Assembly (NCBI RefSeq): GCF_024204665.1 | Contig: NZ_CP100356.1 | Coordinates: 124,001 to 188,000 of the forward strand | Length of the DNA stretch: 64,000 bases | DNA from: Natronosalvus rutilus | Lineage (GTDB): Archaea; Halobacteriota; Halobacteria; Halobacteriales; Natrialbaceae | Reading direction: 5' to 3' | Part shown: piece after piece, positions 10,183 through 20,104 of the stretch | How positions within the stretch are numbered: the stretch's first letter is position 1 | How the letters are laid out: every line of letters begins with the position of its first letter | Translations under genes and position numbers: made by a program | The notes under the pieces: model-generated | Told to the model about the DNA's origin: nothing | Database searches by the model: none | Seen by the model: the letters and a program-made list of their open reading frames with translations, nothing else

Positions 10183-10657
10183 ATGAATTAGTAGGGGGAA
10201 CTGGTTGCCGCTCTCAGTATGTGTTTGGTAGGCTTACCTGTACATCACACTCCCATCACTTCACTGCGTATTCATCGGCTGCGATATCACAATGTGGGCA
10301 TTACCTTCAAAACTCATCCTTTAAAGGGAATTCGGCTCTGGTTATGTCGATCGATTCTGCCTGTCTTCAGAGGGCACTATTTCGCAGTCCTCGCCGCAAG
10401 AGCCAAGCAGTGCTTCTAACAGTTCTCGTCGTTCGGTTTGGTCGTGTACTGTTGTTCGATTATAGCGTCTCGTGGTTGCTTCGCCGCGACGCAGTTGGGG
10501 TCTTGATGTGTCTCGTGGGTCATTATGCACGCTCTCGTCGACTCCTGGCGTAGGAAAACGAAACGGGTACGCTGATGTCTCCCGCCGAAGCCCTGCACCT
10601 GACTTAATCAACATCTTCTGGGTCTGCGTTGGTTAATATGATGTCCAGCTGAGTGTC
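10183..10657. other. Intergenic region with the 3' flank of a duplicated segment
   Basis: No convincing gene. The right part (from about 10550) resembles 37275-37390, the 3' flank of the zinc-ribbon gene, showing that the duplication extends beyond the coding part. Confidence 0.35.
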
Positions 10658-11065
10658 CTACTGGGGGTTTGGTCCGTAGCGAGGCGACTGACACACCTGG
10701 CACTCCCATCTCGGCTGACCAGACCACGTCTCATCTGGGAGAGACTCGAACCTCTGGAACTGATGCTCAGTCTTTCGACCACACGTGCGACAGTCAAGCC
10801 GCGTTTTCGAGAGAACACTGGGGTGGCGATGCTCGGAGTGCTCGTCGTCGGCGCGCTGAAGTGCAATCGCTGGCACCAACCAGACGTCGTTGTCGGCGCT
10901 CTCAAGCAGGCTTGAAAGCCGAGATTCGACACGAACACTGTCTCCTCCCTCGTCGTACAGAAACGTTGTGTGTACCCTCCCATTTGGCGACGGGGTTGTC
11001 GCTTTCCAGACTGTCTGTTCACAATGGTCGCGGGTCACTCCCTCGACGGTGATCGTTTGACTCAT
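10658..11065 (-). pseudogene. Chimera of CopZ-type metallochaperone start and zinc-ribbon protein C-terminus
   Basis: The first 19 residues or so, MSQTITVEGVTRDHCEQTV, are the start of a haloarchaeal heavy-metal-associated (CopZ) domain, but the metal motif CxxC reads RDHC. After this the sequence switches to the C-terminal part of the 37387-38271 protein (HTTFLYDEGG, PSVLSKTRLDCRTCGRKTEH, WECQVCQSPR). The rest of the HMA domain and the first half of the zinc-ribbon protein are absent. The position next to the Lrp-TRASH regulator and copA fits an original copZ. It is one open frame of 135 codons, but neither parental activity should survive. Confidence 0.65.
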
Positions 11066-11198
11066 TCCAGTGAGAGATACGGACGATTCCTCTTTGTTGT
11101 TTGCTGCTTCGATACTGCTATTCGAACGGCCGTGAAACGACGCATTCCAAAGTGTCTTCAGGGAAATAGTATTGTATATTGCGTCCTTTTCGGCCAGT

Positions 11199-11789
11199 AT
11201 GCGGGACTTGGACGAAACCGACATGGAAATTCTCTCGCTGTTAGCCGAGAACGCCCGCCGCCCGTTCAGCGCGGTCGGCGAGGAAATTGGCCTCTCAGGG
11301 CCAGCGGTTTCAGATCGCGTCACACGACTCCAAGAGACCGGAGTCATCAACCAGTTCACTATCGATCTCGACCGTAGCCAACTCAGAGATGGTGTGCCGG
11401 TACTTGTCCAGCTTGATATCCCATCTGAGTCATTCGACGCGGTTCGTGGGCGGGTCAGGAATGATGACGCCGTCGAACACATGTTCATTACGTCTGAGGG
11501 AGATCTCTGGTTCTACGGACGTGCAGAAGCACAGAACGTCCGGGTGTGGGTGAATGGGCTCCTCGATGGCGCTGACTCGGTTGATTACACCGTTACATTA
11601 GTTGACGAAGTCGAGTGGACGCCATCGATCGACGGCGTCGAATTTGCAATCACGTGTGCCGAGTGCAGTAATACTGTAGATTCTGAAGGGGAAACGAGTC
11701 GTATCGGCGGAGAGATCTATCATTTCTGTTGTCCATCGTGTCAGGGTCGGTTCGAAGAGCGACACCAGCGTCTCGAAGAGGGCGTGTAG
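11199..11789 (+). CDS. Lrp/AsnC-type regulator with C-terminal TRASH metal-binding domain
   Basis: 196 residues from MRDLDETDMEILSLLAENAR. An AsnC helix-turn-helix (about 1-60; GLSGPAVSDRVTRLQETGVI) is followed by a ligand-binding-like region and a C-terminal TRASH domain with Cys at CAEC and at FCCPSC. Archaeal TRASH regulators of this kind control copper efflux. It lies 88 bases upstream of copA in the same direction, so it very probably senses copper and regulates that gene. An upstream non-ATG start adds nine unconserved residues and was rejected. Confidence 0.88.
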   Translation: MRDLDETDMEILSLLAENARRPFSAVGEEIGLSGPAVSDRVTRLQETGVINQFTIDLDRSQLRDGVPVLVQLDIPSESFDAVRGRVRNDDAVEHMFITSEGDLWFYGRAEAQNVRVWVNGLLDGADSVDYTVTLVDEVEWTPSIDGVEFAITCAECSNTVDSEGETSRIGGEIYHFCCPSCQGRFEERHQRLEEGV

Positions 11790-11877
11790 CTGGTATTGGT
11801 TTAGAATCGAAAGTAAGGGTCGTTGGTTACCCCCACTCTCGAAGTAGTAACTCACCTAACGGAGTAGCCCCTATAGT

Positions 11878-14490
11878 ATGACAATGGAAACACGCACAGT
11901 ACATCTCGACATCACAGGAATGACCTGTGCCAACTGCTCGGGGACAGTTGGCGACGCCCTGGAGTCACTCGACGGCGTCATCGAGGCGAACGCCAATTTC
12001 GCCACGGACGAGGGCTCCGTCGAGTACGACCCCGAGACGGTATCGCTCGCAGAGATATACGAGACGATCGAGGACGCTGGCTACGGTGCGGTGTCTGACA
12101 CGGTGACCATAGGCATCTCCGATATGACCTGTGCCAACTGTGTGCAGACGAACGAGACCGCACTCGAGAACACGCCGGGTGTTATCGCGGCCGAAGCGAA
12201 CTTCGCCACCGACGAAGCGCAGGTCAGGTACAACCCTGCGGACACGTCCCTCGACGCGCTCTACGACGCTATCGAGGACGCTGGTTACTCGCCGGTCCGT
12301 GAAGACGGCGACAGCGGTGAATCGGGTGAAGATGCTCGGGACGCCGCGCGACAGGGTGAGATTCGAAAACAGCTTCGACTGACGCTGTTCGGAGCCGCGC
12401 TCTCGGCTCCGATGCTGTTTTTCCTCGCAGAGAAGTTTCTGCTCGGCGGGGGAATTCTTCCGGAGACGGTCTTCGGCGTCGAATTCGGGTGGGTAGAGTT
12501 CCTGCTGGCGACACCCGTTCAGGCCGTGCTCGGCTGGCCGTTCTACAAGAACTCGTACAACGCGCTGGTCAACAACAGGCGCGCCAACATGGACGTTCTC
12601 ATCGCACTGGGTTCGTCCACTGCGTATTTCTACTCAGTCGCGGTACTTGCCGGACTGATCGCGGGGAGCCTGTACTTCGATACTGCCGCGCTCATCCTGG
12701 TGTTCATCACCCTCGGGAACTATCTCGAAGCCCGCTCGAAAGGGCAGGCGGGCGACGCCCTTCGGAAGCTCCTCGAAATGGAGGCCGAGACGGCCATCCT
12801 CGTCGACGAGGACGGCAACGAGACGGAAGTGCCACTGGAAGATGTCACCGTTGGCGACCGCATGAAGGTACGACCTGGTGAACAGATCCCGACGGACGGC
12901 GTCGTCGTCGACGGACAGAGTGCTGTCGACGAGTCGATGGTCACCGGCGAGTCGGTCCCCGTCGAGAAAGGTGAAGGGGACGAAGTCGTTGGCTCAACGA
13001 TCAACGAGAACGGTGTGCTCGTCGTCGAGGCGACGAAGGTCGGAAAGGACACCGCCCTCCAGCAGATCGTTCAGACAGTCAAGGAGGCCCAGTCCCGCCA
13101 GCCAGACATCCAGAACCTTGCCGACCGTATCTCGGCGTACTTCGTCCCCGCGGTCATCGCGAACGCGTTGCTGTGGGGCACTGTGTGGTTCCTGTTCCCC
13201 GAAGCACTCGCCGGATTCGTCGACTGGCTCCCGCTCTGGGGGGCGGTCGCTGGCGGACCAGCCGTGGCTGGTGGCACTGTCTCGGTCTTCGAGTTCGCGC
13301 TCATCGTCTTCGCGTCGTCCGTGTTGATCGCCTGTCCCTGTGCGCTGGGGTTAGCGACGCCTGCGGCAACGATGGTTGGGACGACGATTGGTGCCCAGAA
13401 CGGCGTCCTGTTCAAGGGCGGTGACATCCTCGAACGGGCGAAAGACGTCGACACGGTCGTCTTCGACAAGACAGGCACGCTGACGAAAGGCGAGATGGAA
13501 CTGACCGATGTCGTCGTCTTCGATGGCGACGGACAGCCTATCACAGATGGCGGCGACACCGCTGCCGATGGCGGCCAACTAACCGCACGTGACCGCCTCA
13601 GCGAGGACGACGTACTGCGGCTCGCAGCCACAGCCGAGAGCGGGAGCGAACACCCGCTCGCCCGTGCCATCGTCGACGGAGCCAGAGAGCGCGGCGTCGA
13701 CGTGAGCGACCCCGACGACTTCGAGAACGTCCCCGGCCACGGCATCAAAGCGACCGTGGGTGACAGCGAGGTGCTGGTCGGAAACCGAAAGCTCCTCCGG
13801 GACAACGGGATCGACCCTGCGCCCGCACAGGAGACGATGGAGCGCCTCGAGAACGAGGGGAAGACGGCAATGCTCGTCGCCTACGAGGGCGAACTCGTCG
13901 GTGTGGTCGCTGACGCCGACACGATCAAAGAAAGTGCGACGGAGGCCGTGAGCCAACTGCAGGAGCGCGGCGTCGACGTGATGATGATCACCGGCGACAA
14001 CGAGCGGACTGCTCGTGCCGTCGCCGAGCAGGTTGGGATCGATCCCGAGAACGTCCGCGCGGAGGTGCTCCCCGAGGACAAATCCGACGCCGTCGAGGCC
14101 ATCCAGGACGAAGGCCGCAAGGCGATGATGGTGGGCGACGGCGTCAACGACGCGCCCGCGCTGGCTGTCGCCTACGTCGGGACCGCCATCGGGAGCGGGA
14201 CGGACGTCGCCATCGAAGCGGCGGACGTGACGCTGATGCGCGACGACCCACTCGACGTGGTGAAGGCCATCCGCATCTCGGACGCGACACTCCAGAAGAT
14301 CAAGCAGAACCTCGTGTGGGCGCTTGGTTACAACACGGCGATGATCCCGCTGGCTTCACTCGGTCTGCTCCAGCCCGTCCTCGCCGCCGGCGCAATGGCC
14401 TTCTCGAGTGTGTCGGTGTTGTCAAACAGTCTGCTGTTCCGTCGGTACACTCCGGATCACGATTACGAGCTGCTCGGCCGACTCCGCTAA
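11878..14490 (+). CDS. copA: Copper-exporting P1B-type ATPase (CopA)
   Basis: 870 residues. Two N-terminal HMA domains each keep MTCANC (near residues 15 and 83). Other motifs in order: phosphatase loop MVTGESVP (near 352), the transmembrane ion motif CPCALG (near 485), phosphorylation site DKTGTLTKG (near 530), P1B-specific SEHPLA (near 590) and GDGVNDAP (near 753). CPC together with the terminal helix motifs ([15 protein letters not shown]) specifies Cu(+). It exports copper at the cytoplasmic membrane, paired with the TRASH regulator upstream and formerly a CopZ chaperone. The second, doubled start MTMETRTV leaves the ATG choice open by two codons. Confidence 0.95.
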   Translation: MTMETRTVHLDITGMTCANCSGTVGDALESLDGVIEANANFATDEGSVEYDPETVSLAEIYETIEDAGYGAVSDTVTIGISDMTCANCVQTNETALENTPGVIAAEANFATDEAQVRYNPADTSLDALYDAIEDAGYSPVREDGDSGESGEDARDAARQGEIRKQLRLTLFGAALSAPMLFFLAEKFLLGGGILPETVFGVEFGWVEFLLATPVQAVLGWPFYKNSYNALVNNRRANMDVLIALGSSTAYFYSVAVLAGLIAGSLYFDTAALILVFITLGNYLEARSKGQAGDALRKLLEMEAETAILVDEDGNETEVPLEDVTVGDRMKVRPGEQIPTDGVVVDGQSAVDESMVTGESVPVEKGEGDEVVGSTINENGVLVVEATKVGKDTALQQIVQTVKEAQSRQPDIQNLADRISAYFVPAVIANALLWGTVWFLFPEALAGFVDWLPLWGAVAGGPAVAGGTVSVFEFALIVFASSVLIACPCALGLATPAATMVGTTIGAQNGVLFKGGDILERAKDVDTVVFDKTGTLTKGEMELTDVVVFDGDGQPITDGGDTAADGGQLTARDRLSEDDVLRLAATAESGSEHPLARAIVDGARERGVDVSDPDDFENVPGHGIKATVGDSEVLVGNRKLLRDNGIDPAPAQETMERLENEGKTAMLVAYEGELVGVVADADTIKESATEAVSQLQERGVDVMMITGDNERTARAVAEQVGIDPENVRAEVLPEDKSDAVEAIQDEGRKAMMVGDGVNDAPALAVAYVGTAIGSGTDVAIEAADVTLMRDDPLDVVKAIRISDATLQKIKQNLVWALGYNTAMIPLASLGLLQPVLAAGAMAFSSVSVLSNSLLFRRYTPDHDYELLGRLR

Positions 14491-14520
14491 TCAGCTGGTT
14501 TCACCAGCAGCATTCTTCGC
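14491..14520 (+). terminator. Possible hairpin terminator after copA
   Basis: gctggt-ttc-accagc (14494-14508) is a perfect six-base-pair hairpin starting three bases after the copA stop, in a 69-base gap between convergent genes. Archaeal termination relies more on T-runs, and only weak ones are present here. Confidence 0.3.
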
Positions 14521-14559
14521 CGTGTCCGGAAAAGACGACTCTCTGGAGAGAGGTGGCTA

Positions 14560-17337
14560 CTATTCGGTGAGTAATCGACGGAGCACCAGATGAAGGATTC
14601 CGCCATTTTCGACGTATCGAACGGCTGCAGGCGTCCCAACCTGTGCCGTGACCGGGAATTCGACGGTCGAGCCATCGGCACGTTCCGTGACGACAGTGAG
14701 CTCGTCGTTCACGTCTAGGCCGTCGTCGAGTCCGTGAATCGCGACCCGTTCCGAGCCGTCGAGGCCGAGCGACTCCCACGAGTCACCGTCGACAAACTGG
14801 AGCGGCAAGACACCCATACCGACGAGGTTGTCTCGGAAGATGCGCTCGTAGCTCTCGGCGATCGTCGCACGGACACCCAGCAAATCCGTTCCCTTTGCCG
14901 CCCAGTCACGACTCGACCCTGTTCCAAGTTCTTCACCCGCAAACACGACCAGCGGCGTGTCGTTTTCGCGATAGCGACGGCTGGTTTCGAAGACCGTCGT
15001 CTGGTCGCCGGTTGGGTGATGGATCGTGTAGCCACCCTCCACATCGTCGAGCATCTCGTTCTCGATGCGGACGTTGGCGAAGGTGCCGCGCATCATTACC
15101 TCGTGGTTCCCGCGCCGGGCGCCGTAGGTGTTGAACTCGTGGGGTTCGACGCCGTGGTCGGCGAGCCACTCACCGGCCGGTTGCTCACGGCTGAACGGTC
15201 CGGCCGGGCTGATGTGGTCGGTCGTGACCGTATCACCGAGCAGCATCAGCGTGCGAGCGCCGTCGATATCTTCGACGCCCGGCTTCTCTAGGGGGAAATC
15301 CCTGAAGAACGGCGGTTCGCGGATGTACGTCGAAGAGTCGTCCCACTCGTAGACGTCGCCAGTCGGCGCATCGAGCGATTCCCAGCGCTCGTCACCTTCG
15401 AACACTTCGGCGTACTTCTCTTTGAACATCGAGGAATCGACACTGTCGTGGACTGCCGCGTGGATCTCGTCGGTGTCGGGCCAGATATCAGAGAGATAGA
15501 CCGGATTGCCGTCATCGTCAGTGCCGAGTGGATCGTGTTCGAGATCGATATCCATGCGCCCAGCGAGACCGTAGGCGACCACGAGCGGCGGACTGGCGAG
15601 GTAGTTCGCCCGGATCTTTGGGTGGATACGTGCCTCGAAGTTTCGGTTGCCAGAGAGGACACTCGTCGTCCAGAGGTCCTCGGCGTCGATCGCGCGTTCG
15701 ATCGGCTCGGGAAGCGGTCCAGCGTTTCCGATGCAGGTCGTACAGCCGTAGCCGACAACATTGTAGCCGAGGTCTTCCAGATAGGGAAGTAGTCCGGAGG
15801 CTTCGAGGTATTCGGTGACGACTCGACTGCCCGGTGCAAGACTCGTTTTGACGTACGCCGGAACGTCGAGCCCGCACTCAACAGCGTTGCGGGCGAGTAG
15901 CCCCGCCGCGAGCATCACCGACGGATTCGACGTGTTCGTACAACTGGTGATGGCGCTGACGACAACACTGCCGTGCCCGATTTCGGTTTTCTCGCCGTTC
16001 ACGTTGACTTCGACTCGATCGGTGAGATCGCCGACGTCCGGTTCCGGAAGATCGGGGTCGGGTCGGTCGTCGTCGGAACCGCTGCTCTCGCTGATCCATC
16101 GTGTGATCGCATCTTCGTCGATATCGTCGAGTTCGTCCTCGAATTCGCCGTGGACCAGTCCCCGGAAGTGCGTCTTCATATCGCCCATCGGGACGCGATC
16201 CTGGGGGCGTTTCGGCCCGGCGAGGCTGGGAGTGATCGTCGAAAGGTCGAGTTCGACCGCCTCGGTGTACTCGGGATTCTGTTCACCAAACAGTCCCTGT
16301 GCGTCGAGATATTCGCGAACGAGTCCGATGTGCTGCTCGTCGCGGCCCGTGAGTTCGAGGTACTCGAGCGTTGCTTCGTCGACGGGGAACATACTGATGG
16401 TCGAGCCCTGTTCGGGCGCCATGTTCGCGATGGTCGCCCTGTCTGGAACGGTGAGATTCGACACACCGGGGCCAAAGAATTCGACGAACCGATCGACGAC
16501 GCCGACCTCCCGAAGCTGCTCAGTAACGTGAAGGACGAGATCGGTCGCGGTCGCTCCCTCGGGAAGTTCGCCGGTGAGCCGGACCCCGACCACTTCGGGG
16601 AGTTTCATCGTGATCGGTTGGCCGAGCATCGCGGCTTCAGCTTCGATGCCGCCGACACCCCAGCCGACGACGCCGATACCGCCGATCATTGGCGTGTGGC
16701 TGTCTGTCCCCACGAGCGTGTCCGGCAGGAGCCACTCTTTCCCCTTCCGCTCGCGGGCGTGGACAACCCGGCCGAGGTACTCGAGGTTCACCTGGTGGAC
16801 GATACCAGTCCCCGGCGGGACGACGCGGAAGTCGTCGAACGCCTGTTGGGCCCACTTGAGGGAACGGTACCGCTCACCGTTGCGCTCGTACTCCAGTTCG
16901 ACGTTGCGTTCGTAGGCATCCTCGGAGCCGAAGTAGTCGACCTGCACGCTGTGGTCGATCACGAGGTCGCACGGGACGTCCGGCTCGACGATGGTTGGAT
17001 CTGTACCCTTGCGATCGACCGCTGATCGGAGTGCTGCGAGGTCGACCACGGCAGGGACACCGGTGAGGTCCTGTAGAACGACTCGGGAGGGCGTGAATGG
17101 GAGTTCGACGTTTGGGACCTCTGGTTCCCACGAGGCGGCATTGCGAACGTCCTCGGCGGTTATCGTTTCCCCGTCGACGTTGCGGAGAACGGACTCGAGG
17201 AGAACGCGGATACTGACGGGGAGCTGGTCGAGTTCACAGAGACCCTTGTCTTCGAGGACTGTGAGATCGGCCATCTTGTAGGAGGTACCGTCGAACTCGA
17301 ATTCGCGGATTGCGTCGAATGGAGACGGTTCGTTCAT
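14560..17337 (-). CDS. acnA: Aconitate hydratase
   Basis: 925 residues, aconitase A/IRP1 type. It isomerises citrate to isocitrate in the TCA cycle. The [4Fe-4S] ligands are seen in AITSCTNTSNPSVM and GYGCTTCIGNAG. The swivel domain follows in the last 200 residues (LGDTVTTDHISPAGPFSREQ, GTGSSRDWAAKG). The length matches the AcnA family. It is convergent with copA and shows no operon partner. The large plus-strand frames inside it are shadows. This is the most housekeeping-like gene of the window. Confidence 0.96.
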   Translation of the reverse strand: MNEPSPFDAIREFEFDGTSYKMADLTVLEDKGLCELDQLPVSIRVLLESVLRNVDGETITAEDVRNAASWEPEVPNVELPFTPSRVVLQDLTGVPAVVDLAALRSAVDRKGTDPTIVEPDVPCDLVIDHSVQVDYFGSEDAYERNVELEYERNGERYRSLKWAQQAFDDFRVVPPGTGIVHQVNLEYLGRVVHARERKGKEWLLPDTLVGTDSHTPMIGGIGVVGWGVGGIEAEAAMLGQPITMKLPEVVGVRLTGELPEGATATDLVLHVTEQLREVGVVDRFVEFFGPGVSNLTVPDRATIANMAPEQGSTISMFPVDEATLEYLELTGRDEQHIGLVREYLDAQGLFGEQNPEYTEAVELDLSTITPSLAGPKRPQDRVPMGDMKTHFRGLVHGEFEDELDDIDEDAITRWISESSGSDDDRPDPDLPEPDVGDLTDRVEVNVNGEKTEIGHGSVVVSAITSCTNTSNPSVMLAAGLLARNAVECGLDVPAYVKTSLAPGSRVVTEYLEASGLLPYLEDLGYNVVGYGCTTCIGNAGPLPEPIERAIDAEDLWTTSVLSGNRNFEARIHPKIRANYLASPPLVVAYGLAGRMDIDLEHDPLGTDDDGNPVYLSDIWPDTDEIHAAVHDSVDSSMFKEKYAEVFEGDERWESLDAPTGDVYEWDDSSTYIREPPFFRDFPLEKPGVEDIDGARTLMLLGDTVTTDHISPAGPFSREQPAGEWLADHGVEPHEFNTYGARRGNHEVMMRGTFANVRIENEMLDDVEGGYTIHHPTGDQTTVFETSRRYRENDTPLVVFAGEELGTGSSRDWAAKGTDLLGVRATIAESYERIFRDNLVGMGVLPLQFVDGDSWESLGLDGSERVAIHGLDDGLDVNDELTVVTERADGSTVEFPVTAQVGTPAAVRYVENGGILHLVLRRLLTE

Positions 17338-17464
17338 ACCTTGTTCTACGGTGACGTGGCTCTTGAATCGTCTCCCCCATGGACGGGGTGACGATGTGGA
17401 AAGTCACTTCTATCGGTTGGAATGAGAATGTCGGTGTCCATGATTCGGTTGACAACTGATTCTG

Positions 17465-17998
17465 CTACGAACTCGTCCCCTGCGGCTTCGGTTTCTCAGG
17501 TGCCGCCGATTCGATGCGATCCCTGAAGAAGACGAGTTCCTTGTTCGTGTGGTCGTAGAGTTTCGCCTTCCCATTGAGAGCGGTCGTGAACACCCATTTC
17601 AGCGCCCGACCCCGTCGGTTGTTCGGGAAGTCCATCCAGACGGCGTGTGACATCCGAGTCGCGTCTGCAATCTCTTCGAGTCGAATAGTCCCTCCTTCGG
17701 GAATCCGAACGGTGACGAGTCCTCGAAGGAGCGGGTAGTACGCCGTCCCCGTCCAGACCGCCACGTTGGGATGGTCGATATACTGGAATCGGCCATGCAG
17801 GTCGGCGTACATCCCGGCGACCTCTTCGGCCTGGTGGAACGTTGCGCCCTCTCGGGGACGGTTATCGGGCGTGTCGTATTCGAGCCCATAGTGTTCCTCG
17901 GGGTTCGACGCCGTCCAATGGACTGGGTCGGTTACGTACTCCCAGATTTCCTCGGACGAGGCGTCGATGACGATTTCGGCTTTGTCGGTGACGTACAT
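17465..17998 (-). CDS. SRPBCC (START-like) family protein
   Basis: 177 residues from MYVTDKAEIVIDASSEEIWE, which is the usual start of a SRPBCC/polyketide-cyclase-like ligand-binding domain; VWEYVTDPVHW-type and HPNVAVWTGTAYYPLL segments follow. The upstream in-frame extension to 18148 runs into the end of an insertion element and is rejected. These proteins bind hydrophobic ligands or lipids; specific role unknown. The tnpB element lies immediately upstream, so its native promoter may have been displaced. Confidence 0.8.
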   Translation of the reverse strand: MYVTDKAEIVIDASSEEIWEYVTDPVHWTASNPEEHYGLEYDTPDNRPREGATFHQAEEVAGMYADLHGRFQYIDHPNVAVWTGTAYYPLLRGLVTVRIPEGGTIRLEEIADATRMSHAVWMDFPNNRRGRALKWVFTTALNGKAKLYDHTNKELVFFRDRIESAAPEKPKPQGTSS

Positions 17999-18035
17999 GG
18001 ATTGATTCCCTGAGTTATACAAAACAAGGAGAATA

Positions 18036-19488
18036 CCTGCGCCTTTAGACGCAGGATGAATCCGACAATATACTACACCGCCCACCGCTCGATAGCACAG
18101 CAGGATATTCCACGCTACAATCACTATCTTTAATACAACAATTCTCATAACTTGTTATGGGAGCAGTTCGATGCTGGAGACAACCCGCACCTATCGAGCG
18201 AAAATCGTCAACCACTCTCAGGTGAGTGACGACCTCGATGACTGCGGATTCTCCGCGTCGAAACTGTGGAACGTCGCCCGATACTACTCTCAAGGCCGAT
18301 GGGATGACGACGGGGAAATCCCCGACGATGGCGAACTCAAATCCGAACTCAAGGAACACGAACGATACAGGGACTTACATTCTCAATCCAGTCAGCGAGT
18401 TCTTGAAGAGCTTGCTGAGTCGTTCACCAGTTGGTACAAAGCACGCCAACGCGGAGACGAGGACGCCAACCCACCCGGCTACCGAAAACGAGGCGACAAT
18501 CACCCACGCTCTACCGTGACGTGGAAGCAGAACGGCATCCGTCACGATAACAAACACAACAAACTCCGCCTCTCCAAAGGCTTCAACCTCAAACAGTACC
18601 GCTCAGATTTCATCCTCTGTGAATACAAAACACGTCCAGACGTGGCAGTGGACAGTCTCCAACAGGTTCGGGCTGTGTGGAACGGAGACCGTTGGGAACT
18701 CCACCTCGTCTGCAACGTCGAGGTTCCAACCGAGGATGCACCCGGAGACAACACCGCAGGAATAGACCTTGGAATCTGCCAGTACGCTTCACTCGCGTAT
18801 GATGATGGTGCTACTACGTTGTATCCGGGGAACGTGCTGAAGCAGGACAAGCACTACTTTACTCGTGATGAGTACGACACAGAGGGGGAAAATGGCCCGT
18901 CACGCCGTGCATTACGCGCTCGTCAGAAGTTGTCTCGGAGGAAAGACCATTTCCTGCATTCGTTAGCGAGTCACTTTGTTGAGCAGTTCATCAAACACGA
19001 AGTCGGTCGTGTTGCGATTGGCAAACTCACCGGAATTCGTGAAGACGAGAACGGCGAGTCACAGAACTGGGGTCGGAGTGACAACAAGAAACTCCACGGG
19101 TGGGAGTTCGACCGTTTCACCACCTTGCTTGAATACAAAGCCGAAGAACACGGCATCCTCGTTGACCGAGTTTCAGAGCGAGACACATCGAAGACGTGTT
19201 CGTGTTGTGGTCGGAAGCGAGACGCGAATCGTGTGGAGCGTGGGTTGTACGTCTGTAACTCGTGTGGTGTCACGATGAACGCGGACGTGAATGGGGCGGT
19301 GAATATTCGCAGAAAGATAACTCAGAATCCTCCTACGGAGGATATGAGTAACGGTCGTTTGGCACGGCCAGCAGTTCGCTTGTTCAACCAAACCTCTGGG
19401 TCGTTCCACCCGAGGGAACAGGCGCGCTGCGAACCTTAATATCCCAACGCTCGGGATTCCCGCGTCTTCAGGCGCGGGAGGATGTCAA
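18036..19488 (+). mobile_element. IS200/IS605-group element with tnpB only (IS1341-type)
   Basis: The left end holds the hairpin cctgcg-cctttaga-cgcagg (18036-18055). The right end holds tcccgcg-tcttcagg-cgcggga (about 19458-19479) followed by ggatgtcaag, the sequence that also ends two other element remnants in this window. No tnpA is present, so it would need a transposase in trans. The right end overlaps the stop codon of the next gene. Exact termini are approximate. Confidence 0.75.
18171..19439 (+). CDS. tnpB: TnpB RNA-guided nuclease-family protein of IS1341-type element
   Basis: 422 residues. An N-terminal helical/WED-like part is followed by a RuvC-like domain. First acidic motif: GIDLGICQYASLAY (near 200). 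Zinc finger: CSCCGRKRD..CNSCG (near 343-363). Last acidic motif: GVTMNADVNGAVNI. TnpB proteins are RNA-guided DNA nucleases that help retain IS200/605 elements, using an RNA made from the right end. The second RuvC motif, normally an acidic VxEDL-like strand, reads VAIGKLTGI, so the usual acidic residue is missing there; nearby REDE might compensate. Otherwise full length and uninterrupted. Confidence 0.9.
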   Translation: MLETTRTYRAKIVNHSQVSDDLDDCGFSASKLWNVARYYSQGRWDDDGEIPDDGELKSELKEHERYRDLHSQSSQRVLEELAESFTSWYKARQRGDEDANPPGYRKRGDNHPRSTVTWKQNGIRHDNKHNKLRLSKGFNLKQYRSDFILCEYKTRPDVAVDSLQQVRAVWNGDRWELHLVCNVEVPTEDAPGDNTAGIDLGICQYASLAYDDGATTLYPGNVLKQDKHYFTRDEYDTEGENGPSRRALRARQKLSRRKDHFLHSLASHFVEQFIKHEVGRVAIGKLTGIREDENGESQNWGRSDNKKLHGWEFDRFTTLLEYKAEEHGILVDRVSERDTSKTCSCCGRKRDANRVERGLYVCNSCGVTMNADVNGAVNIRRKITQNPPTEDMSNGRLARPAVRLFNQTSGSFHPREQARCEP

Positions 19489-19490
19489 GA
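19440..19490 (+). ncRNA. Probable right-end guide RNA scaffold of the tnpB element
   Basis: The 3' part of IS200/605 tnpB transcripts and the right-end hairpin form the reRNA/omega-RNA in characterised systems. Here the hairpin 19458-19479 lies just after the tnpB stop and before ggatgtcaag. The guide would be the sequence beyond about 19490, inside the neighbouring gene. Inference from family knowledge only. Confidence 0.4.
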
Positions 19491-19784
19491 TGCGAAGGCG
19501 TTGTACAGCCACGCGAAGGCGTACATCAAGACGAAGCTGATCACCGCTGCCTCGACCATACCCGCCACAGTCCCGACGACGGTCGGTTCGAAGAACAGGT
19601 GCCACTGCTCCATCGCTTCGACTGCGCCCTCGTAGACGCCGATCGCTCCGAACACACCGAGCAGGAGCATCGCGACGGCAGAGATGACTGCTGCTGCGCC
19701 CGCCAGTGCCAACGAATCGAGATGCATCACGTTGGCCGTGGAGTCCATTTCGTACGCGTCTTGGTTTGTGGTAGTCGTGCTCAT
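19485..19784 (-). CDS. DUF5676/holin-like small membrane protein
   Basis: 99 residues. After a short polar N-terminus it reads MHLDSLALAGAAAVISAVAM, then a second hydrophobic helix ending in MYAFAWLYNAFAS. The pattern of two helices and a terminal WLYN resembles the DUF5676 membrane family, sometimes labelled bacteriophage holin in haloarchaea. The stop codon lies inside the right end of the tnpB element (gatgtca), so the last residue and stop may be supplied by the insertion. Function unknown. Confidence 0.65.
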   Translation of the reverse strand: MSTTTTNQDAYEMDSTANVMHLDSLALAGAAAVISAVAMLLLGVFGAIGVYEGAVEAMEQWHLFFEPTVVGTVAGMVEAAVISFVLMYAFAWLYNAFAS

Positions 19785-20104
19785 GACTAGAGATACGCTC
19801 TACTCCTTCAATCGGGTTTCTCTTACAATTCGAAAGGGAGCGATCCCTTGGTAACACGGCGCAAGAATATCGTGGGGAAACAGCGGTACAACCCCCATAT
19901 CTGTGTGACCGGTCCGTCGGAAGATCAAACAGCAACTACCGACTGGAATCAGTGACACGCAGAAACTGATATACCCGAACGCAGTTCTCGAACGGTTGAC
20001 CATAGCTGGTAATATGAGTCACCTTTGAATGCAAGATTTACGCCACCCACTGCCTCGGTTTCTTAAGAACAAATAACAAAGCCGATGGCTGCGATAGTTT
20101 AGAT
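19785..20104. other. Intergenic region
   Basis: A divergent gap between the DUF5676-like gene (minus) and the permease-SHOCT gene (plus). It must hold both promoters; the AT-rich stretch at 20066-20095 (aagaacaaataacaaa) is the best candidate upstream of the permease. No gene seen. Confidence 0.35.

Noticed and set aside
15973..17025. 350-codon plus-strand frame inside aconitase
   Set aside because: Antisense shadow of a high-GC gene; no domain, and the aconitase frame is complete with all motifs.
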